From positions 62,001 to 126,000 of the forward strand of contig NZ_WIQM01000001.1 in the NCBI RefSeq assembly GCF_015732185.1: a stretch of 64,000 bases of DNA, in the 5' to 3' direction. The notes below the pieces were generated by a model. It did no database searches. It had not been told where the DNA came from and saw only the letters and a list, made by a program, of their open reading frames with translations. Positions 1 through 8,695 of the stretch are shown here, piece by piece (position 1 is the first letter of the stretch; every line of letters starts with the position of its first letter). Origin of the DNA: Pectinatus haikarae. GTDB taxonomy: Bacteria > Bacillota > Negativicutes > Selenomonadales > Selenomonadaceae. The position numbers were made by a program, and so were the translations under genes.

Positions 1-521
1 TGAACGCTGGGAACATTGAGCAGAAGGCGGCGTGCCCGTTCCGCATGCTGGCGCAGTTCCTCATATGAATAACCATCGCCGCTTACGGCATATATAGAAC
101 CGTAGACATCATCGAATCGATCATTGTAGAAGGGACCGTAGACGCCGTTAGGAAGGTCTTTTTTTTCATCTTCACACAGATTGCGCACCTCTTTCCAGGT
201 GTCGCGTATTTTGGAGCTGTCAATATTCTGACGAAGTGTCACATAAATGACCGAAGAACCGGGCCGCGATGAACTTTTCAGGTAGTCAAGCCCCGGTGTG
301 TCCTGCAGTTTTTCTTCCAGCTTATCTGTTACCTGTTCTTCCATTTGCTTGGCTGTTGCTCCGGGCCAGCTGACAGAAACGACCATTTCCCGGATAGTAA
401 ATGCCGGGTCTTCCATACGGCCGAGTCTGCTGTAAGAAAATATGCCTGCAACAATGACGGTAATAATAAAATACCATACCAAATCTTTATTTTTCAGGGA
501 AAGTTCTGTGAGATTTTTCAT
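1..521 (-). CDS. RND-family efflux pump inner-membrane permease, N-terminal part (runs off the window)
   Basis: Only the first 173 or so codons are present; the gene continues past base 1. The translated start (MKNLTELSLKNKDLVWYFI) is the usual beginning of AcrB-like proton-driven exporters: a short amphipathic stretch, then the first membrane helix, then the porter domain. The periplasmic sequence includes SWPGATAKQMEEQVTDKLE, typical of the PN1 subdomain. The ATG overlaps the stop codon of the adaptor gene by 4 bases (ATGA), so the two are probably translationally coupled. With the adaptor and the upstream TetR gene it forms a drug, metabolite or lipid efflux operon. No outer-membrane channel gene is visible; it may lie to the left of the window. 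The substrate cannot be told from this fragment. Confidence 0.9.
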   Translation of the reverse strand, partial: MKNLTELSLKNKDLVWYFIITVIVAGIFSYSRLGRMEDPAFTIREMVVSVSWPGATAKQMEEQVTDKLEEKLQDTPGLDYLKSSSRPGSSVIYVTLRQNIDSSKIRDTWKEVRNLCEDEKKDLPNGVYGPFYNDRFDDVYGSIYAVSGDGYSYEELRQHAERARRLLLNVPSV

Positions 522-1615
522 GTGTTGCTGCCTTTCGTGTTACTATCATCAAGGCGGACAGTTTCACCATCGCGCAGTTTTTGGACACCGGCTGTTACAA
601 CTATATCACCGTTATTGAGTCCCAGAACTTTTACGTGATTTTCATCAAAGGAAAAAACCTGTACTTGTTTTAATGATACTGTCTTATCTTCACTTACGAT
701 CCATACCTCAGGATTATTTCCTGTCTGATAGATAGCAGAAAGCGGCAGGATATAAGTGCTGGACGCAGTGTCAGATAAAGTGCAGACGACGCCTGCTGTC
801 ATGCCCAATTTTAGGTTATCGGGAGGCTGCGGCAAAGAAATTCTGACGCGGTAGGTTCGGGCTGTCGGGTCAGCCACGGGAGAGATTTCTCTGATAGTGC
901 CATCGACAGAAGAATCAGGGAGTGCCCAAAAAGATACCAGTGCATGTGCGTTCACAGCAAGTTCACCTATGCTATTTTCAGGAACGTTTATTTCAACTTC
1001 CAATTCATTAGTCTGAACAAGGGTCAGCACAGTCTGACCTGCGGAAATCACCTGACCGGCTTCTGCGTCAATGGCAGAAATGACACCGTCGGCATCAGCT
1101 GTAAGATTAGTGTATGATAAGGAGTTACGGTCCTGAAAAGTTTGTGCTGTTGCCTGCTGATAACCCGCCAGTGCTGAATTATAGGTTGTCTGATATTGAT
1201 CAAGCGATGCTTTTGGCACTGCGTTTTGTGCGAATAACTGATTATAGCGGCTAAGATTAGCTTTGGCCAGCTGTAATTCCGCATAAGCCGCCTCTGCTTT
1301 GGCTTCGCTTTGATTGACTTGCTGAACTATATCTTTGCTATCAAGTGTCATCAAAATGTCACCGACATGAACACGGTCACCAGCTTGAACAGTGCGCTGC
1401 AAAATTTTTCCACCAACCTGAAATGACAGGTTCGTTTCGTATCGCCCGTGTACAGAACCTGCATAAGTGTTGGAGAGTGAATCAGAAGCCGCGTCTATTT
1501 TTTGGGTTTTTACCAGTGGAGCAATAGCTGCCGGCGCTTCCTTTTTTCCGCAGCCGATTGTCAAAAAAATTGCTGCCAGCCCCAAACACAAAAATTTAAT
1601 AATGCGGATGTTCAT
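518..1615 (-). CDS. RND efflux periplasmic adaptor (membrane fusion protein), lipoprotein
   Basis: This 365-residue protein links the inner-membrane RND pump to an outer-membrane channel. It opens with a hydrophobic signal and a lipobox-like LTIGC followed by GKKEAP, so the mature protein is probably lipid-anchored. It then has the usual MFP order: barrel-sandwich half (GGKILQRTVQAGDRV), a coiled-coil hairpin near residues 100-165 (alanine/glutamine rich), the second lipoyl half (DGVISAIDAEAGQVI) and the beta-barrel region. A longer ATG frame opens 21 bases upstream, but that codon lies before the ribosome site. AAGGAGAG sits 7 bases before the ATG at 1615, so 1615 is the better start. It is co-directional with the TetR gene 49 bp upstream and overlaps the pump gene by 4 bp. 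Confidence 0.93.
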   Translation of the reverse strand: MNIRIIKFLCLGLAAIFLTIGCGKKEAPAAIAPLVKTQKIDAASDSLSNTYAGSVHGRYETNLSFQVGGKILQRTVQAGDRVHVGDILMTLDSKDIVQQVNQSEAKAEAAYAELQLAKANLSRYNQLFAQNAVPKASLDQYQTTYNSALAGYQQATAQTFQDRNSLSYTNLTADADGVISAIDAEAGQVISAGQTVLTLVQTNELEVEINVPENSIGELAVNAHALVSFWALPDSSVDGTIREISPVADPTARTYRVRISLPQPPDNLKLGMTAGVVCTLSDTASSTYILPLSAIYQTGNNPEVWIVSEDKTVSLKQVQVFSFDENHVKVLGLNNGDIVVTAGVQKLRDGETVRLDDSNTKGSNT

Positions 1616-1664
1616 ACAATCTCTCCTTATAGTCATTAATAATAAGCATAAAAAATAATATCCT

Positions 1665-2240
1665 CTAGCATTTTTTTATTCCGTAAAATGAACAGTGAAC
1701 TAATTTCCTGATATAGTCTTCATTCAATATATCCCCTGTTATCAATAACCGATAAAAAATCGGACCAAAAATCATATCGATGCATAATTCCAAATCGGTG
1801 TCGGCAGACAATTCACCTCGGTTTATGCCATTTTGTAGAATTTGAGCAGCTTTCATGCGCCGCGGAATAAAATATCTGGCACGATATTCTTCTGCCATTC
1901 TTCTGTCAAATTGTCCCTGTGCAATCAGTTCATTCAAAATTTTGCCCTCATCACTTAATAGAAAATTACTCAGATTGATCGACTGGCGAGTGATGTCTTC
2001 AATAACTGAACCAGTGTTGGGGATAGGAAGTTTGGCTGTGGCAGTTGAGAGAAAACCGTCTATGATAACAGCTGCCTTATTGGGCCACCATTTATATATG
2101 GTGGCCTTGCTCACTTTTGCCTTTTCCGCGATTTTTTCTACAGTTATATTTACGAAACCCATTTCCAAAAGTAAATCGTATGAAGCTTTTAAAATGGCCT
2201 GTTCGGTGTCTTTATCGCGAGGTCTGCCCCTCTTTTTCAA
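1665..2240 (-). CDS. TetR/AcrR-family transcriptional regulator
   Basis: Encodes a repressor of about 192 residues. The N-terminal helix-turn-helix is clear (ITVEKIAEKAKVSKATIYKW), and it is preceded by the basic KKRGRPRDKDTEQAIL lead common in this family. The C-terminal part is helical ligand-binding sequence resembling TetR_C domains. An ATG frame reaches 2276, but a strong GGAGG lies 8 bases before a TTG at 2240. Starting there gives the usual MKKRGRPRD N-terminus, so I prefer that start. The gene leads the operon with the RND adaptor and permease and is divergent from the MFS gene, so it probably controls both. The likely binding site is the palindrome at 2448-2490. Confidence 0.9.
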   Translation of the reverse strand: MKKRGRPRDKDTEQAILKASYDLLLEMGFVNITVEKIAEKAKVSKATIYKWWPNKAAVIIDGFLSTATAKLPIPNTGSVIEDITRQSINLSNFLLSDEGKILNELIAQGQFDRRMAEEYRARYFIPRRMKAAQILQNGINRGELSADTDLELCIDMIFGPIFYRLLITGDILNEDYIRKLVHCSFYGIKKC

Positions 2241-2420
2241 AATGAATGCCTCCATATATAATAAATTATGCTGCAATAACTGACAGACAGCATTTTTAAA
2301 ACATTGTTTAAATTGAAAAAAATATCATTTTATCATAAAATTTAATATACGCTGCTGTAAATAATGATAAACGACCAGTTATTATTATACTAGATATAAA
2401 AAAAAAAGAAAATCAATCTA

Positions 2421-2449
2421 TTTACAAAACTATACGTTTATTATATACT
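2421..2449 (+). promoter_or_regulatory. Sigma-A-type promoter of the MFS transporter gene
   Basis: TTTACA (2421-2426) and TATACT (2444-2449) are separated by exactly 17 bases. They lie about 60 bases before the MFS start codon. The -10 box runs into the left arm of the long palindrome, so a protein bound there would block initiation. Confidence 0.65.
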
Positions 2450-2490
2450 GTTTATAAATAGTGAACTAATAGTTTACTATTTATAAACAG
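2448..2490. promoter_or_regulatory. Long palindromic operator, probably for the adjacent TetR regulator
   Basis: Two 19-base arms (2448-2466 and 2472-2490) match as an inverted repeat at 18 of 19 positions around a 5-base centre (TAATA). The arm begins CTGTTTATAAATAGT. The site overlaps the -10 box and start region of the MFS promoter, and it lies in the 266-bp gap between the divergent TetR and MFS genes. Its size could hold two TetR dimers. Assignment to this TetR protein is inferred from position. Confidence 0.6.
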
Positions 2491-2506
2491 GAAAGGGGTA
2501 TAAAAA

Positions 2507-3685
2507 ATGAATGAAATAAAAAATGAAAAAGCACCTAATGATTACATTATTGTAATATTAGCTGCTGCCTGCGGTACAATAGTGGCAAATCTTTATTATG
2601 CGCAGCCTTTGATTGCATCGATCGGTATGGATTTAGGACTGCCATTATCCTTTGCCGGAGTTATTGTAACATTTACTCAGATTGGTTATGTACTCGGATT
2701 ATTATTTTTAGTGCCTCTTCTGGATCTGGTCGAAAACCACCGATTGGTTATTTTTACAATGATGATAGCTGTGGCAGCGCTTATTGTTTCCGCTGTAAGC
2801 AAAAGTGCGGCCATTTTTCTTCTGGCAGCTGTGGCAGTAGGATTGGGATCCACTGCTACGCAGATACTTGTCCCTTATGCAGCCTATTTGTCAGATGAAG
2901 CCAATAGAGGTAAAACAGTAGGAAAAGTTATGAGCGGATTACTTTTGGGAATAATGCTGGCACGCCCTGTATCTGGATTCATCGCGGGAATATGGGGATG
3001 GCAGGCAGTGTTTTTGATCTCGGCGGCAGTAACAGTGGCCTTAGGAATCGTTCTGGCATTAACATTACCGAAACGCAAGCCAGACGCAGGGATAAAATAT
3101 AAGGCTCTTTTGTATTCTCTGTGGCTGTTGTTTAAGGATACGCCTATATTACGGAGGCGCGCTTTTTATCAGGCCGCGCTGTTTGGTTCGTTCAGTTTAT
3201 TTTGGGCAGCGGTACCTTTATGGCTGGCAGATAATTTTGGGTTGACTCATCAAGGGGTGGCATTATTCTCACTTGCCGGAGTGGCGGGAGCTATCGCTGC
3301 TCCGATCGCAGGAAGATTTGCAGACAGAGGCGAGACAGCTCCGCTCACTGGTGCGGCTATGATCACAGCTATGATCTCATTTATAGGTGCTGCGATATTT
3401 ACTGGAAAATCGGCAATAGCTTTGGCCATATTAGTTCTTTGTGCCATACTTCTTGATATGGCAGTTTCCGGTAATCTTGTTTTAAGCCAAAGGATTATTT
3501 ATTCGCTAGGTGACAAGGTACGCGGAAGATTAAACGGTGTATTCATGGCGCTTTTTTTTGTCGGCGGAGCAACCGGTTCACTGCTGGGCAGCTGGTCATA
3601 TTCTTACGGCGGCTGGCTGCTTACTGCTCTGGTTGGAGGAGCAATGGCGGCAGCATCGCTGCTGTATTACTTTACAGAGAGCTAG
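2507..3685 (+). CDS. MFS transporter, 12-TM drug/sugar efflux type
   Basis: A 392-residue polytopic membrane protein of the major facilitator superfamily, predicted to move a small molecule out of the cell by proton antiport. About twelve hydrophobic segments run through its length. The N-terminus (ANLYYAQPLIASIGMDLGL) and the loop after helix 2 resemble the YnfM/arabinose-efflux permease branch. The start is supported by AAAGGGG 9 bases upstream. It is divergent from the TetR-RND operon, with a palindromic operator over its promoter, so it is likely induced by the same ligand that relieves TetR. The substrate is not known. Confidence 0.85.
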   Translation: MNEIKNEKAPNDYIIVILAAACGTIVANLYYAQPLIASIGMDLGLPLSFAGVIVTFTQIGYVLGLLFLVPLLDLVENHRLVIFTMMIAVAALIVSAVSKSAAIFLLAAVAVGLGSTATQILVPYAAYLSDEANRGKTVGKVMSGLLLGIMLARPVSGFIAGIWGWQAVFLISAAVTVALGIVLALTLPKRKPDAGIKYKALLYSLWLLFKDTPILRRRAFYQAALFGSFSLFWAAVPLWLADNFGLTHQGVALFSLAGVAGAIAAPIAGRFADRGETAPLTGAAMITAMISFIGAAIFTGKSAIALAILVLCAILLDMAVSGNLVLSQRIIYSLGDKVRGRLNGVFMALFFVGGATGSLLGSWSYSYGGWLLTALVGGAMAAASLLYYFTES

Positions 3686-3712
3686 TATACGGAAAAACTG
3701 GACATGGAAAAG

Positions 3713-3761
3713 AAAATCCCCTGAAGTACAGCCTTCATTGTCTGTTCTTCAAGGGATTTTT
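3713..3761. terminator. Rho-independent terminator between convergent MFS and hemerythrin genes
   Basis: Arms AAAATCCCCTGAAG (3713-3726) and CTTCAAGGGATTTT (3747-3760) pair with one mismatch. T-rich tails occur on both strands, so it can serve both converging transcripts. Confidence 0.8.
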
Positions 3762-3778
3762 ATGTGGAGGGTAATGTT

Positions 3779-4174
3779 TTATTGTTTTTGAATGCGGCAG
3801 TCTTTTTTCTTTATATGATTTTGCAGCCACTCTACTAAAAATTGAAGAAGATCAACTATACCGTCTTTTTGATTTATATCGATTTCCTCAAGATTTATAG
3901 AATTCAGTTTTTCTACAAATTTTATATGTTCAAGTTTATGACTGAATCTGTGAAGATATTGAATGCTTTCCATATATTTTTCTTCATCGGCGAAATGAGT
4001 GATCGTATATTCCCGCAGTTCACTGATAAGACTTATAATACGGTCATATTTGTCATTAACAAAATTATTGGATAAAAGATCAAATGTTTCATTTGCGATA
4101 TCAAATAATTTTTGATGTTCATTATCAATAAATTCTATTCCGGTCAAATAATCAGCTGTAAATTCATAATGCAT
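3779..4174 (-). CDS. Bacteriohemerythrin
   Basis: A stand-alone 131-residue four-helix-bundle protein that carries a non-heme di-iron site for reversible O2 binding. The ligand pattern is complete: H in DNEHQKLF, the HFADEE motif, HKLEH with a nearby F, and HIKKKD near the end. The length is typical. The start is backed by AAAGGGAG about 10 bases upstream. It stands alone, convergent with the MFS gene, and probably supplies O2 scavenging, storage or sensing in an anaerobe. A second hemerythrin domain occurs in the REC-REC-GGDEF protein at 34467-36167. Confidence 0.93.
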   Translation of the reverse strand: MHYEFTADYLTGIEFIDNEHQKLFDIANETFDLLSNNFVNDKYDRIISLISELREYTITHFADEEKYMESIQYLHRFSHKLEHIKFVEKLNSINLEEIDINQKDGIVDLLQFLVEWLQNHIKKKDCRIQKQ

Positions 4175-4469
4175 AGGTACATAACTCCCTTTAGAATAAA
4201 TATTACTTTATACTAACATAAATTTTAATAAAATGTAATATTTTTTTGACAAGTGTTTTTTCACTGGCTGCGGATATGCCGATACTTCAGCTTACAATAT
4301 AGTATATAAATGGAACAGCTGCTTTCTTTTTGAATAGCTGGGCAGGATATTATTTTGGTAACAATTATTTAAAAGTTTTGTAAAAAATATAAAATTTGTG
4401 TAATAATGAAAAAGAATAAAAGAAAAAAAACCTATTAGAATAAAGGGAAAGCAATGTTTTTTTTGTAAT

Positions 4470-4485
4470 TGGCATGACACTTGCA
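4470..4485 (+). promoter_or_regulatory. Sigma-54 (RpoN) -24/-12 promoter of the galactitol-type PTS operon
   Basis: TGGCATGACACTTGCA matches the sigma-54 consensus closely: GG (4471-4472) and GC (4483-4484) are 10 bases apart, as required. It lies about 45 bases before the first PTS gene. The operon ends next to a sigma-54 activator with a GAFTGA loop (10052-12925), which independently supports this reading. The rest of the 4175-4530 gap holds the hemerythrin promoter region and AT-rich DNA, where the activator's upstream sites should lie; I could not pick these out. Confidence 0.88.
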
Positions 4486-4530
4486 TTATATATTACCAGA
4501 ATTACAAAATAAAAAAAAGGATGAATGATT

Positions 4531-4845
4531 ATGAGTAAAAAAGTAAAAATTCTTTGCTGCTGCGGTGCAGGTATCTGCACATCAAATTATCTGAGGGAAG
4601 AAATTGAAGATCGTCTGAAAGAAGAAGGGCTTAGCAAGGAGGTCACCGTTAATTTGTGCAGAGTGACTGATGTAGAAGAAACACTTTCTGGTGGCAGCAT
4701 AGATTTACTTGTTACCACTGTAGAAATGAAAGGGGATTATTCTGTACCTATGATTAGAGCATTAGGTATTATGCTCGATGAAGCTGCAGCGAAAAAGGCT
4801 TTGGATGAAATAATAGACAACGTGCGCACAATCATGAAGGAATGA
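4531..4845 (+). CDS. PTS galactitol-family EIIB component
   Basis: A 104-residue cytoplasmic phosphocarrier that passes phosphate from EIIA to the incoming sugar. The P-loop with the active cysteine is at the N-terminus (LCCCGAGICTSNYL), as in GatB. Two in-frame ATGs exist at 4525 and 4531. The AAAAGG ribosome site ends only 4 bases before the first, so the second (MSKKVKIL) is preferred. It is the first gene after the sigma-54 promoter and is followed by the IIC and IIA genes, an order shared with GatB-type systems. The actual sugar is unknown. Confidence 0.88.
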   Translation: MSKKVKILCCCGAGICTSNYLREEIEDRLKEEGLSKEVTVNLCRVTDVEETLSGGSIDLLVTTVEMKGDYSVPMIRALGIMLDEAAAKKALDEIIDNVRTIMKE

Positions 4846-4878
4846 GATGAATAAATAAAATAGGCAGAGGTGATTAAT

Positions 4879-6153
4879 ATGGATTTTGTGGACAGCATAA
4901 CAAAAGGATTATCTTTATTCTTTGGTTTTGATTCATCAGTCACAATAGTCGGAATAATTCTTATAGTTTCAATACTGGTGCAAGTAGACTTCAAAAAAGC
5001 CATTTTGGGAGCTTTAAAGGTGTCAATAGGACTTACGGGATTATTTTTGGTCGTTAATCTCATTCAAACAGCTATGGTTCAGCCTATTCAAAATATCATT
5101 TCACTTTATGGAATCAACAAGAGTGTAGTGGATATAGGCTGGGGCTGTCTGGGATATGCTTTCGGCAATACCTACGGATATTTTGGTGTTCTTGTATTCC
5201 TTGTTTTGAATATTTTTCTTGTATCTATACGGTTTACACAGACATTATATGTGGATGTATTCAATACATGGCGTGCTATGCTGCTGGGCGGACTGGTCGG
5301 TGTGGTCAGCGGCAGTTTCTGGATAGCAACACTGGCTGTTGTTGTTTTTTTGATAATAGATGTCAAGGCGGCTGATATTGCAGCGCCTTATATTGAAAAA
5401 ATCAATAATTTTCCTCCGGGGGGATCATGGCCGCACGGAACGCATTTTTCCTTTCAGGCATGTATAGCTATTCCTCTTGAATGGATATTGAGAAGAATAC
5501 CTGTAATAAAAGATGCAACATTTAATGCTGAAACAATACAGGAAAAATTTGGTGTTTTGGGTGAAACGACCGTTATGGGAGCTGTACTTGGCATATTGAT
5601 CGGTCTTTTCAGCCAGATCGGCATCATGGCTTCTTTGCTTTTAGGGGTAAAAATGGCAGCTGCATTTCTGCTTCTGCCGAGAATGGCAGCCATTCTTGTT
5701 GAAGGCTGGTTTCCTATCATCAAGGCTTCAAGAAAAATATTAGTAAGCAAAATGCATAGAGATGATGTCAGAATAGCCCTTGACTGTTCTACAGTTATAG
5801 GACATTCGGCAGTGGTGCCGACAACACTGATCATGTATCCGCTGGCCTTGATAATTTCAGTACTTTTGCCGGGCAATCAGATGATCGCATCTGTAAGCTT
5901 GATCATTGTCCTCTGGGAAAGTGCGGCTGTTAATGCGATCACCGAAGGCAATATTCTGCATAATATTATAATCCTGTCAATTATCGTCGCTTTATTTTGC
6001 TGGGGTGCCACATTGATGGCGGGACCGATGACACAGCTGGCAGGCAGCCTTGGCTATGATGTATCAAAAGGAGCGTTGTCTGCATGGGATGCCACAGGCA
6101 CACCGGCTTTAGTTATAGTTTATAAATTATTCTCATGGATATTTGGTTTTTAA
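4879..6153 (+). CDS. PTS galactitol-family EIIC permease
   Basis: A 424-residue integral membrane permease that binds and translocates the sugar while EIIB phosphorylates it. The sequence has GatC-family character: about ten hydrophobic segments, the NFPPGGSWPHGTHF loop, and a long loop ending in EKFGVLGETTVMGAV. A GTG at 4870 is in frame, but AGAGG (4866-4870) overlaps it and lies correctly spaced for the ATG at 4879, so 4879 is used. It is 33 bp downstream of the EIIB gene and just upstream of EIIA, in one operon. Confidence 0.9.
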   Translation: MDFVDSITKGLSLFFGFDSSVTIVGIILIVSILVQVDFKKAILGALKVSIGLTGLFLVVNLIQTAMVQPIQNIISLYGINKSVVDIGWGCLGYAFGNTYGYFGVLVFLVLNIFLVSIRFTQTLYVDVFNTWRAMLLGGLVGVVSGSFWIATLAVVVFLIIDVKAADIAAPYIEKINNFPPGGSWPHGTHFSFQACIAIPLEWILRRIPVIKDATFNAETIQEKFGVLGETTVMGAVLGILIGLFSQIGIMASLLLGVKMAAAFLLLPRMAAILVEGWFPIIKASRKILVSKMHRDDVRIALDCSTVIGHSAVVPTTLIMYPLALIISVLLPGNQMIASVSLIIVLWESAAVNAITEGNILHNIIILSIIVALFCWGATLMAGPMTQLAGSLGYDVSKGALSAWDATGTPALVIVYKLFSWIFGF

Positions 6154-6174
6154 ACATTTAAGGGGATGGGGAAT

Positions 6175-6657
6175 ATGGGTAGTGCAAACGAAACAGAACA
6201 TACATTTTATGATGCAGCAATATTAAGTGAGGCGAAAACAAAGAGGGATGTTATATCTTTTCTGGCTAAGGATCTGTTTGAAAAGGGATATGTAAACGAA
6301 GACTATTGCAAGGCCACACTGGAACGAGAAGACAATTATCCTACTGGTCTTGCTACTAAACCGATAGGTATCGCAGTCCCGCATTCCAATCCGGAAAATG
6401 TTCTGAAAGAAGCGATCGTTGTAGCCATTATCCCCAAAGCGGTAAAGTTTGCGGAAATGGGCAACAATGCTTCCCTGATAGACGTTGGTATAGTATTCAT
6501 GCTAGCGCTGAAGGGAGAAAACAATCATCTGAATTATTTAAAAAACATTGTTAATTACTTTAAACAGCAGGAAAATGTTCTCAGCTTTCATGCACTGAGA
6601 TCGAAAACACAAATGAAGTCTATATTGCTGCAGGATATACTGAAAGTACAGCAATAA
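6175..6657 (+). CDS. PTS fructose/galactitol-type EIIA component
   Basis: A 160-residue EIIA of the fructose/mannitol fold (PTS_EIIA_2). It takes phosphate from HPr on the histidine in GIAVPHSNPE and passes it to EIIB. The family signature around the histidine and the C-terminal helix are clear. An ATG also occurs at 6166, but AAGGGG abuts it; the ATG at 6175 has proper spacing. It completes the IIB-IIC-IIA set of this operon and is followed by catabolic genes. Confidence 0.88.
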   Translation: MGSANETEHTFYDAAILSEAKTKRDVISFLAKDLFEKGYVNEDYCKATLEREDNYPTGLATKPIGIAVPHSNPENVLKEAIVVAIIPKAVKFAEMGNNASLIDVGIVFMLALKGENNHLNYLKNIVNYFKQQENVLSFHALRSKTQMKSILLQDILKVQQ

Positions 6658-6732
6658 GGCATAATGCATTTGCGGGAGGAAAATCTGTCCGCCTGCATCA
6701 GCAGCTTATTAGCGGAAAGGAATTTGCTTAAA

Positions 6733-7761
6733 ATGAAAGTTATCGGCATAGGAGATTTACTGATACCTTCACAGTATATAGAAAAAGGCTTTTCCATTTT
6801 CAGGGACAGTGGTGCTGAGCTTTCCGTCGTCGATTGGCAGCTTAAGAATCAGGAAGAATTGCAAAATATAAATCTGCAGATAGAGCAGTACGGCAGCGAA
6901 GCTTATTCAGTGCAGGATGAGCTCTTGGAACAGATAAAATATGCGGATATTCTCATTACGCAGTTTTGTCCTATTAATAAAAAAGTAATGGATGCCTGTG
7001 CAAATCTCAAGGCAATAGGCATTCTGCGCGGCGGCTGCGAAAATGTCAATCTGGAAGCGGCATACGAAAAAAATATACTTGTATATAATACGCCGGGCCG
7101 AAATTCTTCGGCAGTGGCAGACTTCACTGTAGGGATGCTCATTGCTGAATGCCGCAATATTGCCAGAAGCCATGCCAATTTGAAAGAAGACAAATGGGTG
7201 CGTGAGTATACCAATAAGGAATATATACCGGATCTGGAAGGCAGGACAGCAGGTATCATAGGTCTCGGGACAATAGGAAGGAAAGTTGCAAAGCGTTTGC
7301 AGGCTTTTGGTATGAAGATATTGGGATATGACCCTTTTTCAACGGAGCTTCCTGAATATATAAAAACTGACAGCTTGGAGAATACAGTAAGAAATGCGGA
7401 TTTCCTTTTGCTGCACAGTCGTATGACGGCAGATACGAAGCATATGATAAATGCAGAAATATTGAAGTTAATGAAACCTGCGGCATATCTCATAAATACA
7501 GCCCGATCCGGTTTGGTAGACGAAAAAGCCCTGTATGAGGTTTTGGACAAACGGAAGATAGCGGGAGCTGCTCTGGATGTTTTTGATGAAGAGCCTCTGC
7601 CCTGCGGTTACGCACTGGCGGCTCTGCCTAATGTCACAATAACACCTCATTTGGCGGGAAGTACGACAGATGCGTTTTTGCATTCACCATATCTACTGGC
7701 TCAAGAAATGGCACCTTTTCTCTCAGGAGATGCCACATCTAAATATATTATAAACAAATAA
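6733..7761 (+). CDS. D-isomer-specific 2-hydroxyacid dehydrogenase (first of two in the operon)
   Basis: An NAD(P)-dependent oxidoreductase of about 342 residues from the phosphoglycerate/glycerate dehydrogenase superfamily. It has the Rossmann motif GIIGLGTIGRKVAKRL, the substrate-binding RGG segment (ILRGGCENVN), and the catalytic triad of Arg (NTARSGLVD), Glu (DEEPLP) and His (TPHLAGST). An ATG frame opens at 6664, giving 23 extra residues with no family resemblance. The ATG at 6733 (MKVIGIGDL, with GGAAAGGAA upstream at a long spacing) fits homologues better. It sits between the PTS EIIA and an aldolase and is related to the dehydrogenase after the aldolase. Its substrate is probably a phosphorylated sugar acid or its keto form, but that is inference. 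Confidence 0.87.
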   Translation: MKVIGIGDLLIPSQYIEKGFSIFRDSGAELSVVDWQLKNQEELQNINLQIEQYGSEAYSVQDELLEQIKYADILITQFCPINKKVMDACANLKAIGILRGGCENVNLEAAYEKNILVYNTPGRNSSAVADFTVGMLIAECRNIARSHANLKEDKWVREYTNKEYIPDLEGRTAGIIGLGTIGRKVAKRLQAFGMKILGYDPFSTELPEYIKTDSLENTVRNADFLLLHSRMTADTKHMINAEILKLMKPAAYLINTARSGLVDEKALYEVLDKRKIAGAALDVFDEEPLPCGYALAALPNVTITPHLAGSTTDAFLHSPYLLAQEMAPFLSGDATSKYIINK

Positions 7762-7774
7762 TGGAGGAATATTT

Positions 7775-8659
7775 ATGTCACTGGTAAGTTTAAAGGAAAT
7801 TCTCAATGATGCCCGCAAGAATAAATATGCTGTGGGAGCATTTGATGTAAGCAACCTTGAGATGGCAATTGCGGTGGTGGAAGTGGCCGAAGAAAAAAAA
7901 TCCCCTGTTATTTTGATGGGATTATGCCTGGACCTGCAGGGTGACAGATTGGATTATTGGATTTACAGCCTGCGAAAAATAGCGCAGAAAGCAGCTGTTC
8001 CGGTGTGCATACATTTAGATCATGCTACTGATGTAGAATTCATCAAAAAATGTGTAAATGCAGGATTTTCATCAGTAATGATTGATGGTTCGATGCTTCC
8101 GCTGCAGGAAAATATTGAGAAAACCAAATATGTTGTTGATTATGCTCATAAATTTAATGTCAGCGTTGAAGCTGAATTGGGACATGTGGGCGACGGGATA
8201 GTGGGAAACAGCGAAATCGGCGCACCCAAAAAGGATACATTTGATAAACCAGAAGATTCACTGACTCGGCCGGATGAACTTAAGCATTTTATTGATTCTA
8301 CCGGAGTCGATTGTATAGCAGTCGCTGTCGGAACAGCACATGGTATATATGTATATGAACCTAAAATTCATTTTGACAGATTGAAGACGTTAAATGAAAT
8401 ATCCGCGGTACCTATGGTGATGCACGGTGGTTCAGGCACACCGGCTGATTTGATAAAAAAATCGGTGCAGAATGGGATATGCAAGCTGAATATATTTTCA
8501 GAAATGCTAACAGCCTTTTACGGTACAATGAAGGATGAGCTCAACAGTGCAAAACATCTGGCTATCTGGCCTCATAATGCCAATGAAAAACCTTTGGCGG
8601 CTTTGAAAGAAGTGGTCGCTGCGAAGATTGATCTGGTTGGTTCTGAAAATAGAGCATGA
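7775..8659 (+). CDS. Class II fructose-bisphosphate/tagatose-bisphosphate aldolase family protein
   Basis: A 294-residue zinc-dependent aldolase of the FbaA/GatY/KbaY family that splits a phosphorylated sugar into two three-carbon pieces or similar. Metal and catalytic residues are present: HLDHA, the EAELGHVGD stretch, GTAHG, and HGGSGTP near the C-terminus. RBS GGAGG precedes the ATG at good spacing. It lies in the PTS operon between two 2-hydroxyacid dehydrogenases, so the likely scheme is uptake with phosphorylation, oxidation or reduction, then aldol cleavage. The exact substrate cannot be read from sequence. It could equally act on tagatose-, fructose- or a less common ketose phosphate. 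Confidence 0.87.
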   Translation: MSLVSLKEILNDARKNKYAVGAFDVSNLEMAIAVVEVAEEKKSPVILMGLCLDLQGDRLDYWIYSLRKIAQKAAVPVCIHLDHATDVEFIKKCVNAGFSSVMIDGSMLPLQENIEKTKYVVDYAHKFNVSVEAELGHVGDGIVGNSEIGAPKKDTFDKPEDSLTRPDELKHFIDSTGVDCIAVAVGTAHGIYVYEPKIHFDRLKTLNEISAVPMVMHGGSGTPADLIKKSVQNGICKLNIFSEMLTAFYGTMKDELNSAKHLAIWPHNANEKPLAALKEVVAAKIDLVGSENRA

Positions 8660-8695
8660 ATGTATAAGCAATAAAATAATCTGGGAGAGATAAAA

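Noticed and set aside
345-638. Plus-strand frame over the RND genes
   Set aside because: It is the shadow of the adaptor and permease genes, without a ribosome site or family match.
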